A DNA stretch of 64,000 nt from Oxyruncus cristatus (taxonomy: Eukaryota > Chordata > Aves > Passeriformes > Cotingidae). Positions 23,601 to 36,393 of the stretch are shown here, piece after piece (position 1 is the stretch's first letter; each line of letters opens with the position of its first letter). Position numbers and translations under genes: made by a program. A model generated the notes under the pieces. It saw only the letters and a program-made list of their open reading frames with translations, had not been told where the DNA came from and ran no database searches. The stretch is taken from assembly GCA_013399855.1 (NCBI GenBank), contig VXAY01002820.1, positions 28,873-92,872 on the forward strand. The letters run 5' to 3'.

Positions 23601-26309
23601 GTTGTCAGGAAAACTTTCCTGAGCTAAGTCTTATTAGATGCCTAATCCAGCCTCTCTTCTTAAATAAACCCAGTTGATCTGTATTTCTCCCTAGACAGAA
23701 AGTATATAATTGAGCTCTCAGCTGCTTAGTCATTTCCCACATGCCTGATATCCAGCTAGCAAAAGAGGCAAGGTTAATTTAATTCATTGTATAAAGAAGC
23801 ATTCTTCGGCCATAAGATTGTGCCTGCTGCATCACACAAATCCACACAAATCCACATGCTTACGAATGAGTTTGCTGAAAATTCTACATTAACCCTTCTT
23901 TTGATTAAATAAGGCCTTATTTTGAATAGTGATGCTCTGCAACAAATTTAATTTAGTTTAAAAAAAAGCAAAAGTAATACCTTGTTGTTCCCATACAAAA
24001 AAATTTGATGGTTGAATACCCCATCTTAAAAAAAGTTTTAAAACTATTTTTCAGGTAAGTACATTTGATAGATTTATCTGTCATAATATATTCTATTGGC
24101 TGCATATGCATGTTGCAAGTGACTGATAACATATATCCTGATTGTTCAGCCTGCCGAGTGAGATAGGCCATACAGGGTCTTGATGCTTTTTTGGGCAGAA
24201 AGCCATAAAATGCTGCTCAGACAGCCGGTTACTTCTCACAGCCCCTGACAAGCAGGATCATTGCTAGTACAGCCCTCCTTGCTGTTGCCTAAGAGGGAAG
24301 GTGGTAGCAAAGGGAGGAGGGCTGCCCTGCGCTGCCCTCCTGCTACACCACCCACACCCTGGCCCCAGAGGCTGAGCAACTACTTATGAGTAGAGCATCT
24401 GGGCTGGTGGTCCTGAGCCCAGCAAGCCGCTCTTCATATGTGGTGACACAACATTTTGTCTGGGGGAGATATTAAGGTGTCTGGGGGAGGCTGCTCCGAA
24501 GGAGAACACTGTCAGTGTTTAATTTGCTCTTTTGCTCTGAACCCAAGAGAGTAACGAGAAACAGCCTCTTAGCCCACAGCTTTCCAGACTTGGATGGATA
24601 TGAGATTAGTTGTTAGATTGCAATGCCTTCTTCTTAGGGAACAAAAACATTGCTGAACTTGTTGCTTAATTCTTCAGGGCATTCTGGGCTCAGAATGGTA
24701 GAAGGTATTAGGCATGATAGAGAGTGAAGTTATTGCCCAGCTGTAAGACTCTCTAAGGAGTGACGCGAAAATAAATTTAGCCAGTGTGTTCCTAGGAACA
24801 TCTGCTTCTCAGTGTGAGTTTGCATTTTATTAACCTCTTTATGATATAATATCTGAAATTAAACCAGATAATCAGAATATTAGATTTCCCTTTAAAAAGC
24901 TTAGGCCAATTGGTTTGCAGGGATAATAGATTAAATAAAATCAAACGCTAACAAGTTTTACACACAAATAAGCCAAGTGTGAAAACACTATCAAATTGCT
25001 GACAGCCTGGTTAAAGTTACCCTTTTACAGCTCAGTTGAAAGAAGTATGGTGGGAAAATGTGATTTGCAAATGAAACTCCAAACTGAATTCAACTTGCAG
25101 AAGCATCTCATTTGATTGATTAGCTTCTGCATTTTTGGCTTTGTGCCCTTAAATTACTTTTTAATTACTGAAGATAAAAGTTTACCAGAAGCTTTATTTC
25201 TCTCATCTTAAACTACTTATTAGTTCATGCTAAACAAGAAAAATCCCTCTTGCTAGCAGATTGTTCTTGTGTGATCAAGGTCTTTCATAGAATAAAGTCA
25301 TTAGGTGACTGTGCTTCTTGGGCAACTTAATTTGTCAGCATGCAGCTCAAGAAATATTCCTGGCCAGAAATAAGGTCAGTGGGCAACTACTCCTTAGAAA
25401 AGAAGTCTAATGACAGTGCAGTCCCTGGGAATGCTGGCCTGCAGCCTGACCAGAGGGGTCAGGTTAACAGAAGTGATACAGCTACAGATTAGAAGGAGCA
25501 GTATTTGTGTCGGTGTTGCTGCTGAGCCCTTCTCTTCCGGGGAAGCAGCAAGGGTGATGGGAAGTGGAAAAGTAAGAAGAATGCTTTTCTTTTCACTTAT
25601 TGTAAAGTATAGACCAGTGCGTAGTGTATGTGACAGTTAAAGGTTAGCTTCATCTTGGTTGACACTGAGGAAATATAAATACATGTTTTTCTCTTCTTTA
25701 CGTGAAAATCTGTTTGATTGGTCCAAATAAACTTGCTTATTAATAGTCTTTATTAGATAGTCTGTTGAATAAAAGGCCAGCAAGTTTGTCATGCTGACAT
25801 AGAAAATCAAGGGAAGGCTGCAACTTAACAGCAAGTTGTGACTGTCTTTTGGTTTGAGTTGTTTTTTTCTCTGTCATGTGCTGAAAACATGCCTCAGTTT
25901 CCTTTAAGGCTGTGACCCATTTTTGATGCCAACATTTTTTAAGCCAGCAACAGGGACTGCTCTAGTAAAGGTTATCTTTTAGGTGGACTGTGAGAGAAGT
26001 ACTGAAAATTAGTACTCAAAAGCAGAGCTTCTTCAAAAGTTTGGTAAAGTTACTTCTCCATACTGCTACTTACCTCTTCTGCCAGCTTGAGACAACATCT
26101 TGGTATACAAACTGATTCACTTGAGCAAGTACTCCATTCTTTGTAAGCACATTCTTTGTGATTTAAACCTGATGTATATAATGGTAAATTTTAAAGTCAA
26201 TTAAATGCACACAGTGGAAAGTAACCAAATTACCGTGACTCAATTTACTGCTTGTCAGACGAGCCTCTTGCAAGAGAGGTCTTATTGTGAAACAATACAG
26301 GAGGGTAAG

Positions 26310-26379
26310 CCCAGTCATGCTGGAGGTTGGACTAGATGATCTCCAGGGGTCCCGTTCAGCCCTAACTATTCTGTGATTT
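26310..26379 (+). mobile_element. CR1 LINE 3' end, old fragment
   Basis: CATGCTGGAGGTTGGACTAG followed by ATGATCTCCAGGGGTCCCG, then AACTATTCTGTGATTT, is the conserved CR1 3' UTR end in + orientation. The coding portion is absent or decayed beyond recognition upstream. It differs from the copies at 9.4 and 40.9 kb in the region before GGTTGGAC, so it is probably an older and different CR1 subfamily. The upstream limit is approximate. Confidence 0.85.
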
Positions 26380-27282
26380 GGACTGGGAGGTTTACATTGA
26401 TTTACTGCACTTGGTTTCAAACCAGGTTCGAGGTAAATTTTGCTACTTCTGTGCAGAGACAAGGACTCTGGAACTGTGATGAGGTGCCTTGGTGCTGGAC
26501 TCCCTTATGAGTAATCTCTGTTGATCCTCACTTTCCATGCAAATCCTGCTTCTTCCTATAGCTGCTTTTGTTTCTGCTGTTAACTTGGTTCTGTGGAGGG
26601 ATGGGAGGCATATATGATAATAGACAGGGGAGCTCAGACACTGATCTACCTCCAATGCCTTAATGTTGCATGTTGTATGAGGTCAGGTACAGATCAGGGG
26701 AAGGCTGGCATTAGAGAGGGGAATCAGATATTATGCACATCTACAAACTGCTATTGACCACATGTCAAGAAACAGAGAACTCAGGGACTTGCTGCAAGCC
26801 ACCACAGAGTCAGCCAATGGCTACAGCTATTCCTGCTCTTGGCAGCTAAATTCCTTGGACTATTATGTTTCAAAGGTGAATAGCAAGAGACTAGATAGAA
26901 AAATCTAAGCAACATCACTTTTAAAATGAGAATAACACTGCAGAAATTATTGGAAACATTTAGTTACTTGTTCACAAGACATACAGTTTCTTACCACAAG
27001 ACAGGTTAATTCTCAGAAGTATGTCTTTTGGGGCTGGGGGTAGGGAGGATGTTTTTGTTGAGCAAAATTCCGACAAGCAGACAGTGCTAACAGGAGCAAG
27101 CTGGTTTCATAGTGATAGGGAGAAAATCAGATACTCTGTGTAACAATCCTGGGAATTTCTGGAAGTGTGTTATAATACAGTGTTGAGAAATATATGGGGC
27201 TGAAGTTGACCCCAGAGCAGAATGTTTACTTAATATAAAGAATAAAACTTTTTCCTTCTGTGTTTTTTAGCAGAGTAAAGAA

Positions 27283-27310
27283 GATAAATGGTATAAATGG
27301 TATAAATGGC
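27283..27310 (+). repeat. Short tandem repeat, 9-10 bp unit
   Basis: The unit ATAAATGGT occurs three times in close succession (the last as ATAAATGGC) in the stretch GATAAATGGTATAAATGGTA and the bases after it. It is a minor slippage-type tandem repeat. Confidence 0.7.
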
Positions 27311-28898
27311 TTTTAGTGAAATAGATCTTTTGGGAGGGGGAAGAAAAAAACAGCCAACAAACCTCATAAATTTATTTTTAACCTTCCTGTGAATTCAAAA
27401 ACTTTTAATCAAAACCTAGCAATCAGATTTTCACTGAAATGCTTACAGTTGAAAAGTCAACCACCATGAAAGGCTGCCTCCACTGCTCGCACTTAGTGCT
27501 TATCATCTTGTCAGAGGACCAGAGCACAGTAGAGACTGGAGAGAAAAGCCCTTTTCATGATCCATATACAGATGATTTTTTTGTCCAAGTGCACTCTTGT
27601 GAGATGATTATACCATTGCATCGATATGTCACATCATGTCATTCCTCAAGGTGTAGTCCTCAACGTTGTCTGTTTTCTCCCTTTTTCCCATGTAGAAAAT
27701 GTTTACGACTGATTAGAAAGGAAAAAAATCATGTATTTCCACAGGAATAGCATGACTATAGTTTCTTTAGAATAGGTTTCTTTTACTAGCCTGTAATCAC
27801 CAAGCTGAACAGTCTTCACAGCTTTTTCAAGTTCATATTCAGCACATACAAAATGACAAGCTTTTTTTGGGTACTGTTGCTCAGATCATTCCCGAGATTC
27901 TCCAACGACTACTACTTCAGTGTCTTAATAAGGCAGCACCATAGCTGGGAAAGACAAGGAGATGGCTTTTCTAAACACTGGCAACACATGGATTCCTTTT
28001 ATGGTCCAGCTTACACAGTGGGGTATTCCTCTGAAGGTCGGTGACACGGATAACCAAATGCTTCTACTGCAGCTTACTTTTTGAGTGCAGACATCATGTG
28101 TCTGGTGCCACATGCTCAGGCTGTTCTGAAAAGGAGAAAGAAGTAGTTGGGTAGGGAAGTATAGAAAGAGGGGGAAAAGCAGAGCCTGAAGTACTGTGTA
28201 TCTTGTATTGATGCTGTTGCTGCGCTCACTGGGGCTGCAGGATGTGTTTGTTACTGTCACACAGAGAATGTGTGTGCATGTGCTGGGCTGATATTTCATA
28301 AATAATGCCCCTAAGAAATGCCTCTGTAGGGTTTCAGGGTTCAGATAGTCCCACAGCAATACCAAGGGCAAATTTTCATGTCATGGCTATGAATTTGGCT
28401 TTTCATTCTCCTAACAAAATGGGATAGAGTTCTAATGATCTTTTCAAGCCAGTGAGTTATGACAGCTGGAGGGTTTGTCTGTGCTGGAATGCCATAAGAT
28501 GAATTTGTCTAAGGAAGAGGTTTAATTCTGCCTGCCTTCCCCTTCTCTCTTGTAAAAGCTAGAGAATCTTTTCTCTCATTAGCATGTAGTTATCTTAGAC
28601 TGAAGCGTTGCTTAAGTTGCTTCAGGGTTACGGTCTTATTTTTCACCAAAATTTTTCATGGAATAGTTGAGTCATTTCAATATTCTAACAGGAAGGAATA
28701 TATTGGTGGTTAAATTAATAAAAGAAAACCTCCTACTAAGTAATGAAAATATTATCATGTTTTGTCAGGCCTGAATATATGTACAGGATATACATAAATT
28801 GAATGAAGAAAATATATCTTCAAGGTAAACCAGAAATGTTTAGGCAAATATAATGGACCTGTAATCTAATATTTTGTGTACTGTAATCTAATTTTCAT

Positions 28899-29006
28899 CT
28901 TGGAGACCAGGAATGACTTTTCTGTCACCAACCCCTCCTCATTTATTTATTGGTTGTTCTTCCCTTATCTCGGGCTGTACTCTGTCATCAGTTTTTAAGC
29001 CAAATT
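28899..29006 (+). repeat. Direct duplication, copy A
   Basis: About 108 bp starting CTTGGAGACC and ending AAGCCAAATT aligns end to end with 29711-29822, with roughly a dozen mismatches and one 4-nt length difference by eye. Long exact blocks are shared, for example ACTTTTCTGTCACCAACCC and CATCAGTTTTTAAGCCAAAT. Sequences outside the two copies do not resemble each other. No known avian repeat family is recognised. Confidence 0.9.
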
Positions 29007-29710
29007 ATAATTACTAATACAGTACCTATTAAACTGTGATGATAAGGAAAGACTTGAACTGTGTCACCAGCTCTGACACTTTGAGTAAAGAGAAGTGCTT
29101 GACGGTGTTGTTTTTGACTCATATCTTGAAAGTCTAACTTTCTTCATCTCTTTCGCTGTTGCTTAGCTGGCTCCATCCTGATTTCACCTATCATGCTCAC
29201 ATCATACTTACAATGAGATCCTGAGGTACTGACTTTGATATCATTTTAGGTCTTGCATGCTTGTGGTTATGCTGACTTTGGAGGAAATGTGACTTCTCAG
29301 TCTGTTGGCTGCATGGTTTTGCTGGATATAATATCTTGCTTTGAGGAGATAAAGACATAAATACACTGAAGTGGAGTAAACATCACAAAACACGCAGTTT
29401 AGTTGATGAAAGCTTTTAAACTCCTGTCACTGCTTGCAGATAACAGAAGAACTCTGAAATTCAAGCAATTATTAATGAATATGTTTTAAAACAAGATAGA
29501 TCTAGGAGGAAGGGGTTGGCTGCCAGTTAAACTCAGAGGACCCATTTAACAGGCTATGTCATATCTTCATAGCTGTTCAGACTGAATCCTGTTTCCAGTG
29601 GTTGCGCACATTTAGTAATTACTCTGGGTTTAAGGGATTGGTATAACTGAGGGCAGAAAGCATCTGTCCTGTCCGCATTATACTGCTGGAAGAAAATACT
29701 GGTAAGTTGT

Positions 29711-29822
29711 CTTGGTGACTAAAAATTACTTTTCTGTCACCAACCCATCTTCATTTATTTATTGGTTGTTCTTCCTTCAACTTGGGCTGTATGTACCCTC
29801 TCATCAGTTTTTAAGCCAAATT
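29711..29822 (+). repeat. Direct duplication, copy B
   Basis: This is the second copy of the 28899-29006 sequence, in the same orientation about 810 bp downstream. It begins CTTGGTGACT and ends AAGCCAAATT. It carries four extra bases near CTGTATGTACCC compared with copy A. It may be a local segmental duplication or two members of a short interspersed repeat. Confidence 0.9.
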
Positions 29823-31663
29823 CTATATAAAAGTCAATAGGGAGTCCTGCGCAAAGGGAAATGACATAATGTTGTCCTTTAGTCTTACCTACAGAGAAGC
29901 AGACTTGGGAAACATACGCATTTTCCTTATTACCAAGCACTGAATTTGCAATATGTATTCATTTTCTATTGACATCCAGCAGCTACCTCATATATTGTAA
30001 ACTGGATCATTTCTATTCAAGACAATTGTTTTTAATAAAAATATTCAAAATGTTGTCTTTATTTGGATTACATACCATAAATGTTGTTGTTCAGTACTCA
30101 GAGGTAAAGAATTTTAATGGGCAACATTGGGTGTAAATGATTTTGTAGGCTGCCGCTTTTTACACAAGCAGTAGATGCATTTTGCTAGAAATATGTGTCT
30201 ATAGTTTGTAAAACACTTTTGATACAGAAGATTCCTCTGCAAATATAAGCTATTATCATGTGAACTGTCAGCTTTTCCAGGAAATGCGTTTCTCTGTTCA
30301 TGGCCACCTTCTGTGGTGCCTTCAAGTTGTTCTGCAGCACAGGATAAACAGAGTTGCAGAAGAAGGTTAAAATCAACCCTTTTTTTAATAGGACAACCTC
30401 TTTGCTAGTTAGAATTTAGACTCTTTAAACCTTAAATACTGAATTAGATGAAGTAAGGATGTAAGCATAAACATAAAGAAATCTGTCCAGAGTAGATTAC
30501 TTGAAAGGTAGCTGAAAGTGATTCCTTGTGTTGGGAATAGTAATGCCATTTTTACTGCTTTTACTCCTTTCTTTAGCACTGTAGAGCCTCTCATAATGTA
30601 AGTAACTTTATACATTCCCATACTCAGAGCATTGGAGATTTTGTGAATTATTCACTTGTCAGTTATTTACTCAATGTAAATTCCTCCATCATCCTTGTAA
30701 CGTGGTAGTGCTGTTGCTTTAGCTTTGCCAATAGAGAGTGATGAGGGACTCAGTGGCATAGCCAAAAACCTATCGAAGGGTGTGTATGAATGCTTTTTGC
30801 TTGCTAATCTTTTTATTAGATCTTCTCCAAGCTGCAGATGCAGAATTTGGAGAATGGTGTAGAAATCACGCAGGCCCAATGTGCAGGCCATTTTTAGAAG
30901 GAGAAGCCATGAAAAGAAGCTTTAGTTATAGACTTCAGAAGTCCTCCTCCATAAGTTTTAAGCTCTGTGGACGTTTGCCCACCTCACTTATATTTAATAA
31001 GAACTCTGTATATTTTATTACACGGAAAATTGCTTATCTCTGCCACTCGCTTTTGACTCTTGGGTGTTGATAGGGAGATACTGCAGTGCATGTGCTGATG
31101 ATTTCCCCTGGCAAGGAAGGATATAATTAGGTTGACAGCCTGATAATGTTGGACTTATTGACTGTTGGGTGGCTGACACTCAGATGGCGTGAGCTGATTT
31201 GCAGAGGATACAGGGTTTTTATGGAGCAACTCTGTACTTAATTTAATAAACCCTTTCAGAAGCTGGAGAGAAGTAACAGCGCCTCCTTGTAGCCCCTCTC
31301 TACTGGATTTTGGGACATTTCACCTGGTATAGCTTTTGTTTAAGAGCAGACTGAAGAGTCTTTCAAATGCTTGTGCAAGCTTTAGAGTCACATCTTGAAA
31401 GGCCAATGGATAGGGTATTTTAGTGTGTTGTGGAGCGTCTGTGTGAGAGAAGGATGTGGAAAACATCTGGAGACTTGTTCTGGCCAAAACTAACAAACAT
31501 AATGCTTATTTTTTGGGAAAGCAATCAGAAAATAAGGCAGGAGCAATACCAGATCCTTCGACTGAAGGTACTCTTCTGCCATTTGTGCACTGGATTCATC
31601 ACCTGGGATAGCAGCTATGGCCATGTCAGATTAATATTTTTTCCTTGGTTTTGTTTTCTGCTG

Positions 31664-31712
31664 GGGTTTTTTTTGTTTGTTTGTTTTGTTTTTGTTGTTG
31701 TTGCTGTTTTTT
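31664..31712 (+). repeat. T/G-rich simple repeat
   Basis: A run of mixed TTTG, TTTTG and TTG units on the + strand, ending in a T run. It could be the degraded poly-A tail of a minus-strand insertion or a plain microsatellite. Confidence 0.8.
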
Positions 31713-34517
31713 AAACCAGAACCACGTCCCTGTTTCTTGTAAATGTGCCTTTACCATCATAGGTTTAGGCTGTCATAACATACTTTACTCCAAGCTCCAT
31801 CTCTAATTCCTCAGTGGCAGACCTGGGAAGAGAAGCTATGTCTCAGCCACAGGACCACATCATCTCTCTTAGGCAGAGAAGAGCTGTGAGCTTTATTACA
31901 GAACAGCCTGCTCTGCAGTTTGCTTGCAAGCTGCATTTTCATAAACTAGGGCAAATGCTGCTTCACCTTATGAGTCTCAAAAGACATAGAACTGCCTGAA
32001 ATCTTGTTTAGGCAGAAGAGGAGAATGTGGCAGTTGAATGAATGTTGGGAACAGATATGAAATTAAGATTTCTAGGGTTAAAAAAAAAAGGTTGCTTATG
32101 TAACTCAGCTCCATTTGCTAGACTTCCTCCTCTCTAGCCTCATTCCCCATTATTTATCAATTAAATATGTTGGTAGTAGTGGGCTGCTGACCACAGAACC
32201 GGGGAGAGAATGTTATAATAGTTGTTATCCTGTTCCAAAAGCCATGATATTGGATACCAGAAAGAATGAGAGTCAGATGTAGATGATGCTGTTGAGTTGC
32301 CATTGGTAGACCAGAATATACTGTACTTTTCAGCTATGGTTGTTACTGTGTCTAAAAGCATATACTATGACTGAAATACAGATGTCAGCTTGTAGCACTT
32401 GTGTGGTTTATAGGCTCCTCATTATGTTGCTAAACTGAGGGCAATAGATTAGACTACCATTAAAATTCCATGTCTCAAACCAGCTTATTTTGCTGCAGAA
32501 ACCTTCCTCAGCTTCCACTGAGAGTTCCATCCAGATGAAGTCTTACCATTCAGGCACTCTAAGGTGCCTGTTTGCTATTCTTTCTGTCAGCAAAATTTAC
32601 ATTGATTTCATCATTACAAAAGCTGGATGAAATGCTTGTATGCTTGTTTTTCATGAAAACCTGTAAGGGTAGAAGCTTTTGGTGATGGGGAGCTAAAAAA
32701 GTGTGATGAAAACTGAGAAAGTTTATCCCAAACTCTTTTTAGAAACGAAACTGAGAGGGAGGGGGAAAAAGTTGTACATTTCCTTCAAGTTGACAGTGAG
32801 TCGCTCTGGTTTTCTCCAGATGGACAACACTCTGAAGTGGTAGATTGCTCCATTAAGACATAAGGGAAGAGGTCTTGCATCCCAGTACTGAGCTGGGAAC
32901 CTGGTGTCCTGAGAGGGCTGGGACGCAGGGCAAAATGATGTTTCTGAAGGAGGGCATAGGGTGCTGATGTTATCATGTGAAACTTGTGCTGCTGTAATGT
33001 GAATTGTTTTGATGCTTGGCTCCTTGGCATCAGCTAAATCGTGCTTAGCAACTCCACTTTTGCTGCTTGTTGTATTAAACTTCAAATCAGTGTTTTTTCA
33101 GTACTATTTGGAGCCACAAATTGGAAACCAGCACCAAATATTTACATTCAATGTGAAGTAGAAACTCGTTTAAGCTGTTATTCATTTAATGAACTGCAAC
33201 TCAGTCCAAATAATTACTTTTAAAAGTCTTTTTTTAAATTCAAATCTTAACTTGAATTGAAGGAGCCAAACTGAAACCAAACCAAAGCTGAGCTGAAAAA
33301 CATACATTAGTTGAACTTTATGATCAGAACTGTGTTGCAAATTCACTTACATATATGGAGTGAAGGGAAAGACCTCTGCTCTGAAATTCTTGCAGTCTTA
33401 ATTAACACAGGGTGTGCACAGCTGATTGACAGTGAAATGGCAGAACATACAGTCAGGCAATTACAGATAGCACAAACTGTGGTCATAATTCATCAGTTAA
33501 ATGTGGGTGGAGTCATTAGCAAATGTCACCCAGACACGGTGATTGCACTAAAAGACAAGCTTTATAGGGAGACCTGAAAAGGGACAAAGCAGGATCTCTT
33601 TCACCTACCTTTATACTCCAAGATGTAACTGCTTACCTGAGACCAGGAGATAAAGAGAAGGATTCAGTTCCTGGCTGGAAGTTAAGGTGGGCTATTGGTC
33701 ACCCTGTTAGACCCGTCTAATGTGACACATGCATTATATCAGGTACAGGTGGGAGGGTCCCTTATCTCTGCTCATTGCAGGTCTATTCTGCCCTGAAAAA
33801 AACCCATACCAGCAGTACCTGCAATCTGGCATCATGAGTTATCTCAGTGAAGCCTCCCATGGATTTCAAAAATATATTCACAAGTCTTTTTTTGCCTAGC
33901 TCAAAGCTGAAGGCAACCAAAACAGGAAGAATATATGTTGGCAAATACTGGGATTGATCAGACCAGTTAGTCTGATCTAGTGAGAAGATTTAAAAATGGA
34001 AGAACAGACTAGAAAGAAAAATAAATTTTTAAAGCATCTCCTGTGAATTGAGTTGCTGGCACATGACTCTGCCCCAGGTGGTTTCCCAGTGGTGCAGGAT
34101 TTTATCCATGGTGGGGAGGTCCTAACACAATTCCTCCTTGGAGCCTGGCTCCGGGCTCTTGGTGTGTAAGAGCTCCTGGGCAACCAAGCAGGGGCTGAGA
34201 AACTTGCACACTCTTTATTTCAGCTCAGCACCTTGTCTTCCTGATACTTAGGTGTTGGCCTTTATGAACATAGGTATTTGGCCTGTGATAAATGTACCAA
34301 GGGTTTGGTTTTTTTTTTCCCCCTTCTTTGAGTGCTTAAAGCTCCATTATCAGTATCCAGGAAAGCCATGTTTAGACTGAGTTGGAAACAGGTACCAATA
34401 AGGCTAGCTGATGCAAGAGCAGTTTATTTTCAATTTTAATAGTTCTTTAAACAGGTCCTGCATTTGTATATAGCTCCTTTGTTGGAATAAAAATCTTTCT
34501 TGGAGGCTACCAGACAG

Positions 34518-34527
34518 CTATAAATAG
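34518..34527. promoter_or_regulatory. Perfect MEF2-type site
   Basis: CTATAAATAG matches the MEF2 consensus YTA(A/T)4TAR exactly on both strands. It lies in an AT-rich intronic stretch about 19 kb after the MDDF exon. MEF2 factors act in muscle genes, which fits CALD1, but use of this site is only inferred, and it also resembles a TATA box. Confidence 0.35.
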
Positions 34528-35813
34528 TTGTCATGAGTATTTATGATGAGGATAATCTCAGGAGAAGGTATTTTTAACTTTGCACATTGTTTAGAGTAGG
34601 AAATTCTTTTAATGCCTTCTTTTTCCATTCCCAGTGCTATTAGCTTTTCCCCACCCCCTCTTATGATGTGTGCCTTGCCCTTTCTTTCTCTCATTTCCTT
34701 TAAGGTTCAAAGTTATAGCCAATCTGCTTCAGAGGCAGACTTGAGTTTATTTCTTTTTTTTTTAAGGAAAATGCTAACTTTGGCCTTTTGTGACTCTGTG
34801 GGAATTCAGTTCATTTCATGGGGCTATCAGAATGTAAATGAGATATCTCACTGGGCTGTCACTTTAAATTGGGTAATGAGTGAGCACTTTATTTCTCTTG
34901 CACATGGAACTAATGTGTTTGTCAGAATAACGGTGGCCAATCTATTTTATACTCCCACAGAAAGTATACCAGTCTTTTTTGGCAAGTTTGTGAGAGCTGC
35001 TACTTGTACTAATACTCAAGTTAATGCTGGACTGAAAACAAAAGTATTATGCTGAGTTATACTGGTTACTTAAAAATATGGTTCCCAGCAAAGCCTGTTC
35101 TCACACAAGTCAATAAATAACTGCAGTCTACAAAATTGTCGAATATGTGTTAACTTGAGAGAAAGTGCTGTGTAGACTATGGGCCAGATTAAAAGGAGGT
35201 AGAAACAGACACAATTTGAAGTGCGGCCTTTGAAAGAAGTTGACCTGTTAGCTTCTAGATAGGGGAAGCCCAGATTGTCAGTATGAAGTTTTAGCAGAAT
35301 ATTTGACAGCTAAAATTAGCTACCAAGTCAGATTTTAAAATGTATTTCAATGCCTTGTGAGGTTGTCTTCTGCTGAGTCCCGTGAGAGATCAGAGACGTC
35401 AAAGACAATCTGCGTGCTCTTGAAAATGTGACCCAAGCTCCCTGCTACTGCCAGCAGCCCCAGAACAATTCTTTTAGCCCTATGAGGTGATGTTTTGGGG
35501 TTTTTTGAAGATGGAAAATGGATGTTTCAAGGCTCTTTTTCTTTGCACACTAGATAAAGATAGGATTTGTGGCCTCTAACCCACCCCCCTTGTTTGTAAA
35601 ATGGTGCTTTTGCCTTCATGGGAATTATATTTGGCTTTTTGACAGCTCACGTTACTGTTAATTTCACTATCATATTTGTTTTTACCACATAAATATGTGG
35701 GTAGATGTATACACATAGCCTGCAGGTTTGAAATGCTAATGTGTTGGAGGCAAGGGCGTGTGGCCACACAGCCCACTTACTGCACTAATGGTTAAAGAAA
35801 AGAAATTGGCAGG

Positions 35814-36393
35814 TGTAGTGAGTTCACCTTAGCTGGATACCAGGTTCCCACCAAGCCACTCTATGACTCCCCTTCCCAAATGGACAGGGGAGAGAGAATA
35901 AGATGGAAAATGACTTGTGGGTTGAGATAAAGCAGTTTACTAAAGCAAAAGTGGAAGCTTGTGTGTGCAAAAGCGGAAGCTTGTGTGTACAAAAGCAAAG
36001 CGGAAAATAACAAGGTTTATTCCCTTGCTCCCATCAGTGAGCAATGGCCGGTCAGGTCCCTGGAACTAGGGCTTCAGCAACCTCTAATGGTTTCTTAGCA
36101 GGCAGCCATTGGAAACAACAAATGCCCCCCTTCCTCCTTCTTTCTTTAGCTTTTATATCTGAGCTCATGTCATATGGTATGGAATATCCCTTTAGTTACT
36201 TTGGGTCGGCTGGCCTACTCGTGTGCCCTCCCAGGATCCCGCCCTCAACTGCGGAAGGAGTGCTGCAGTACTGATGCTGTGCTCAGAAGCAGCCAAAACA
36301 CTGGTGTGCTATCAGCAGCTTTCTAGCTATCAATGCAAAGCATAGCACTGTGACAGCTGCTGTGAGGAAAGCCAGACCCAATACAGGAGGACA
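35814..36393. mobile_element. Solo LTR of an avian endogenous retrovirus
   Basis: The stretch follows the layout of a very common bird LTR family. It opens with TGTAGTGAGTTCACC, a decayed form of the family's TGTCGTGGTTTAACC start. It then shows AGCTGGATACC, a GACAGGGGAGAGAGAAT block, TTGTGGGTTGAGATAAAG with CAGTTTA, TCATATGGTATGGAATATCC, and near the end GCATAGCACTGTGACAGCTG. No gag, pol or env frames flank it, so it is probably a solo LTR left by recombination. Its length of about 580 bp fits the family. A clean target-site duplication is not visible, so both ends are approximate. An AATAAA on the minus strand hints that transcription ran leftward, but the orientation is left open. Confidence 0.8.
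35950..35995 (+). repeat. 22-bp tandem duplication inside the LTR
   Basis: GGAAGCTTGTGTGTGCAAAA and GGAAGCTTGTGTGTACAAAA follow one another, each preceded by a GTGGAAGC or GCGGAAGC start, giving a two-copy tandem of about 22 bp with one or two differences. It is an internal duplication of the LTR and useful as a family-specific marker. Confidence 0.8.

Larger units (their letters stand above)
15921..26309 (+). other. CALD1: CALD1 intron, first part
   Basis: This is intronic sequence after the MDDF exon. No exon, RNA gene or clear transposon is recognised. The stretch at 16940-17900 and around 24220-24500 is more GC-rich than average but has no interpretable frame. 24750-25250 is AT-rich with many homeodomain-like TAAT/ATTA cores. 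A CArG box at 20688-20697 and a TTTG repeat at 20337-20359 are listed separately. A short tandem CACAAATCCA repeat lies at about 23835-23856. Confidence 0.7.
26380..35813 (+). other. CALD1: CALD1 intron, second part
   Basis: No exon is recognised. Open frames reach at most about 148 codons (minus strand, 27925-28371, and plus strand, 34612-35055), with composition-driven Phe-, Ser- and Leu-rich translations and no recognisable domain. Items listed separately are the spaced direct duplication (28899 and 29711), a T/G-rich repeat (31664-31712) and a MEF2-type site (34518). Confidence 0.7.

Noticed and set aside
24430..24500. TGGTGACACAAC-like sequence followed by a repeated GTCTGGGGGAG, considered as a retroviral primer-binding or LTR junction
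   Set aside because: No LTR ends, polypurine tract or retroviral frames are found around it.
27925..28371. Minus-strand open frame of 148 codons
   Set aside because: Opposite to CALD1, with no recognisable domain, promoter or splice context; treated as chance.
34612..35055. Plus-strand open frame of 147 codons with a hydrophobic start
   Set aside because: The hydrophobic N-terminus comes from T-rich DNA, and there is no family resemblance or supporting signal.
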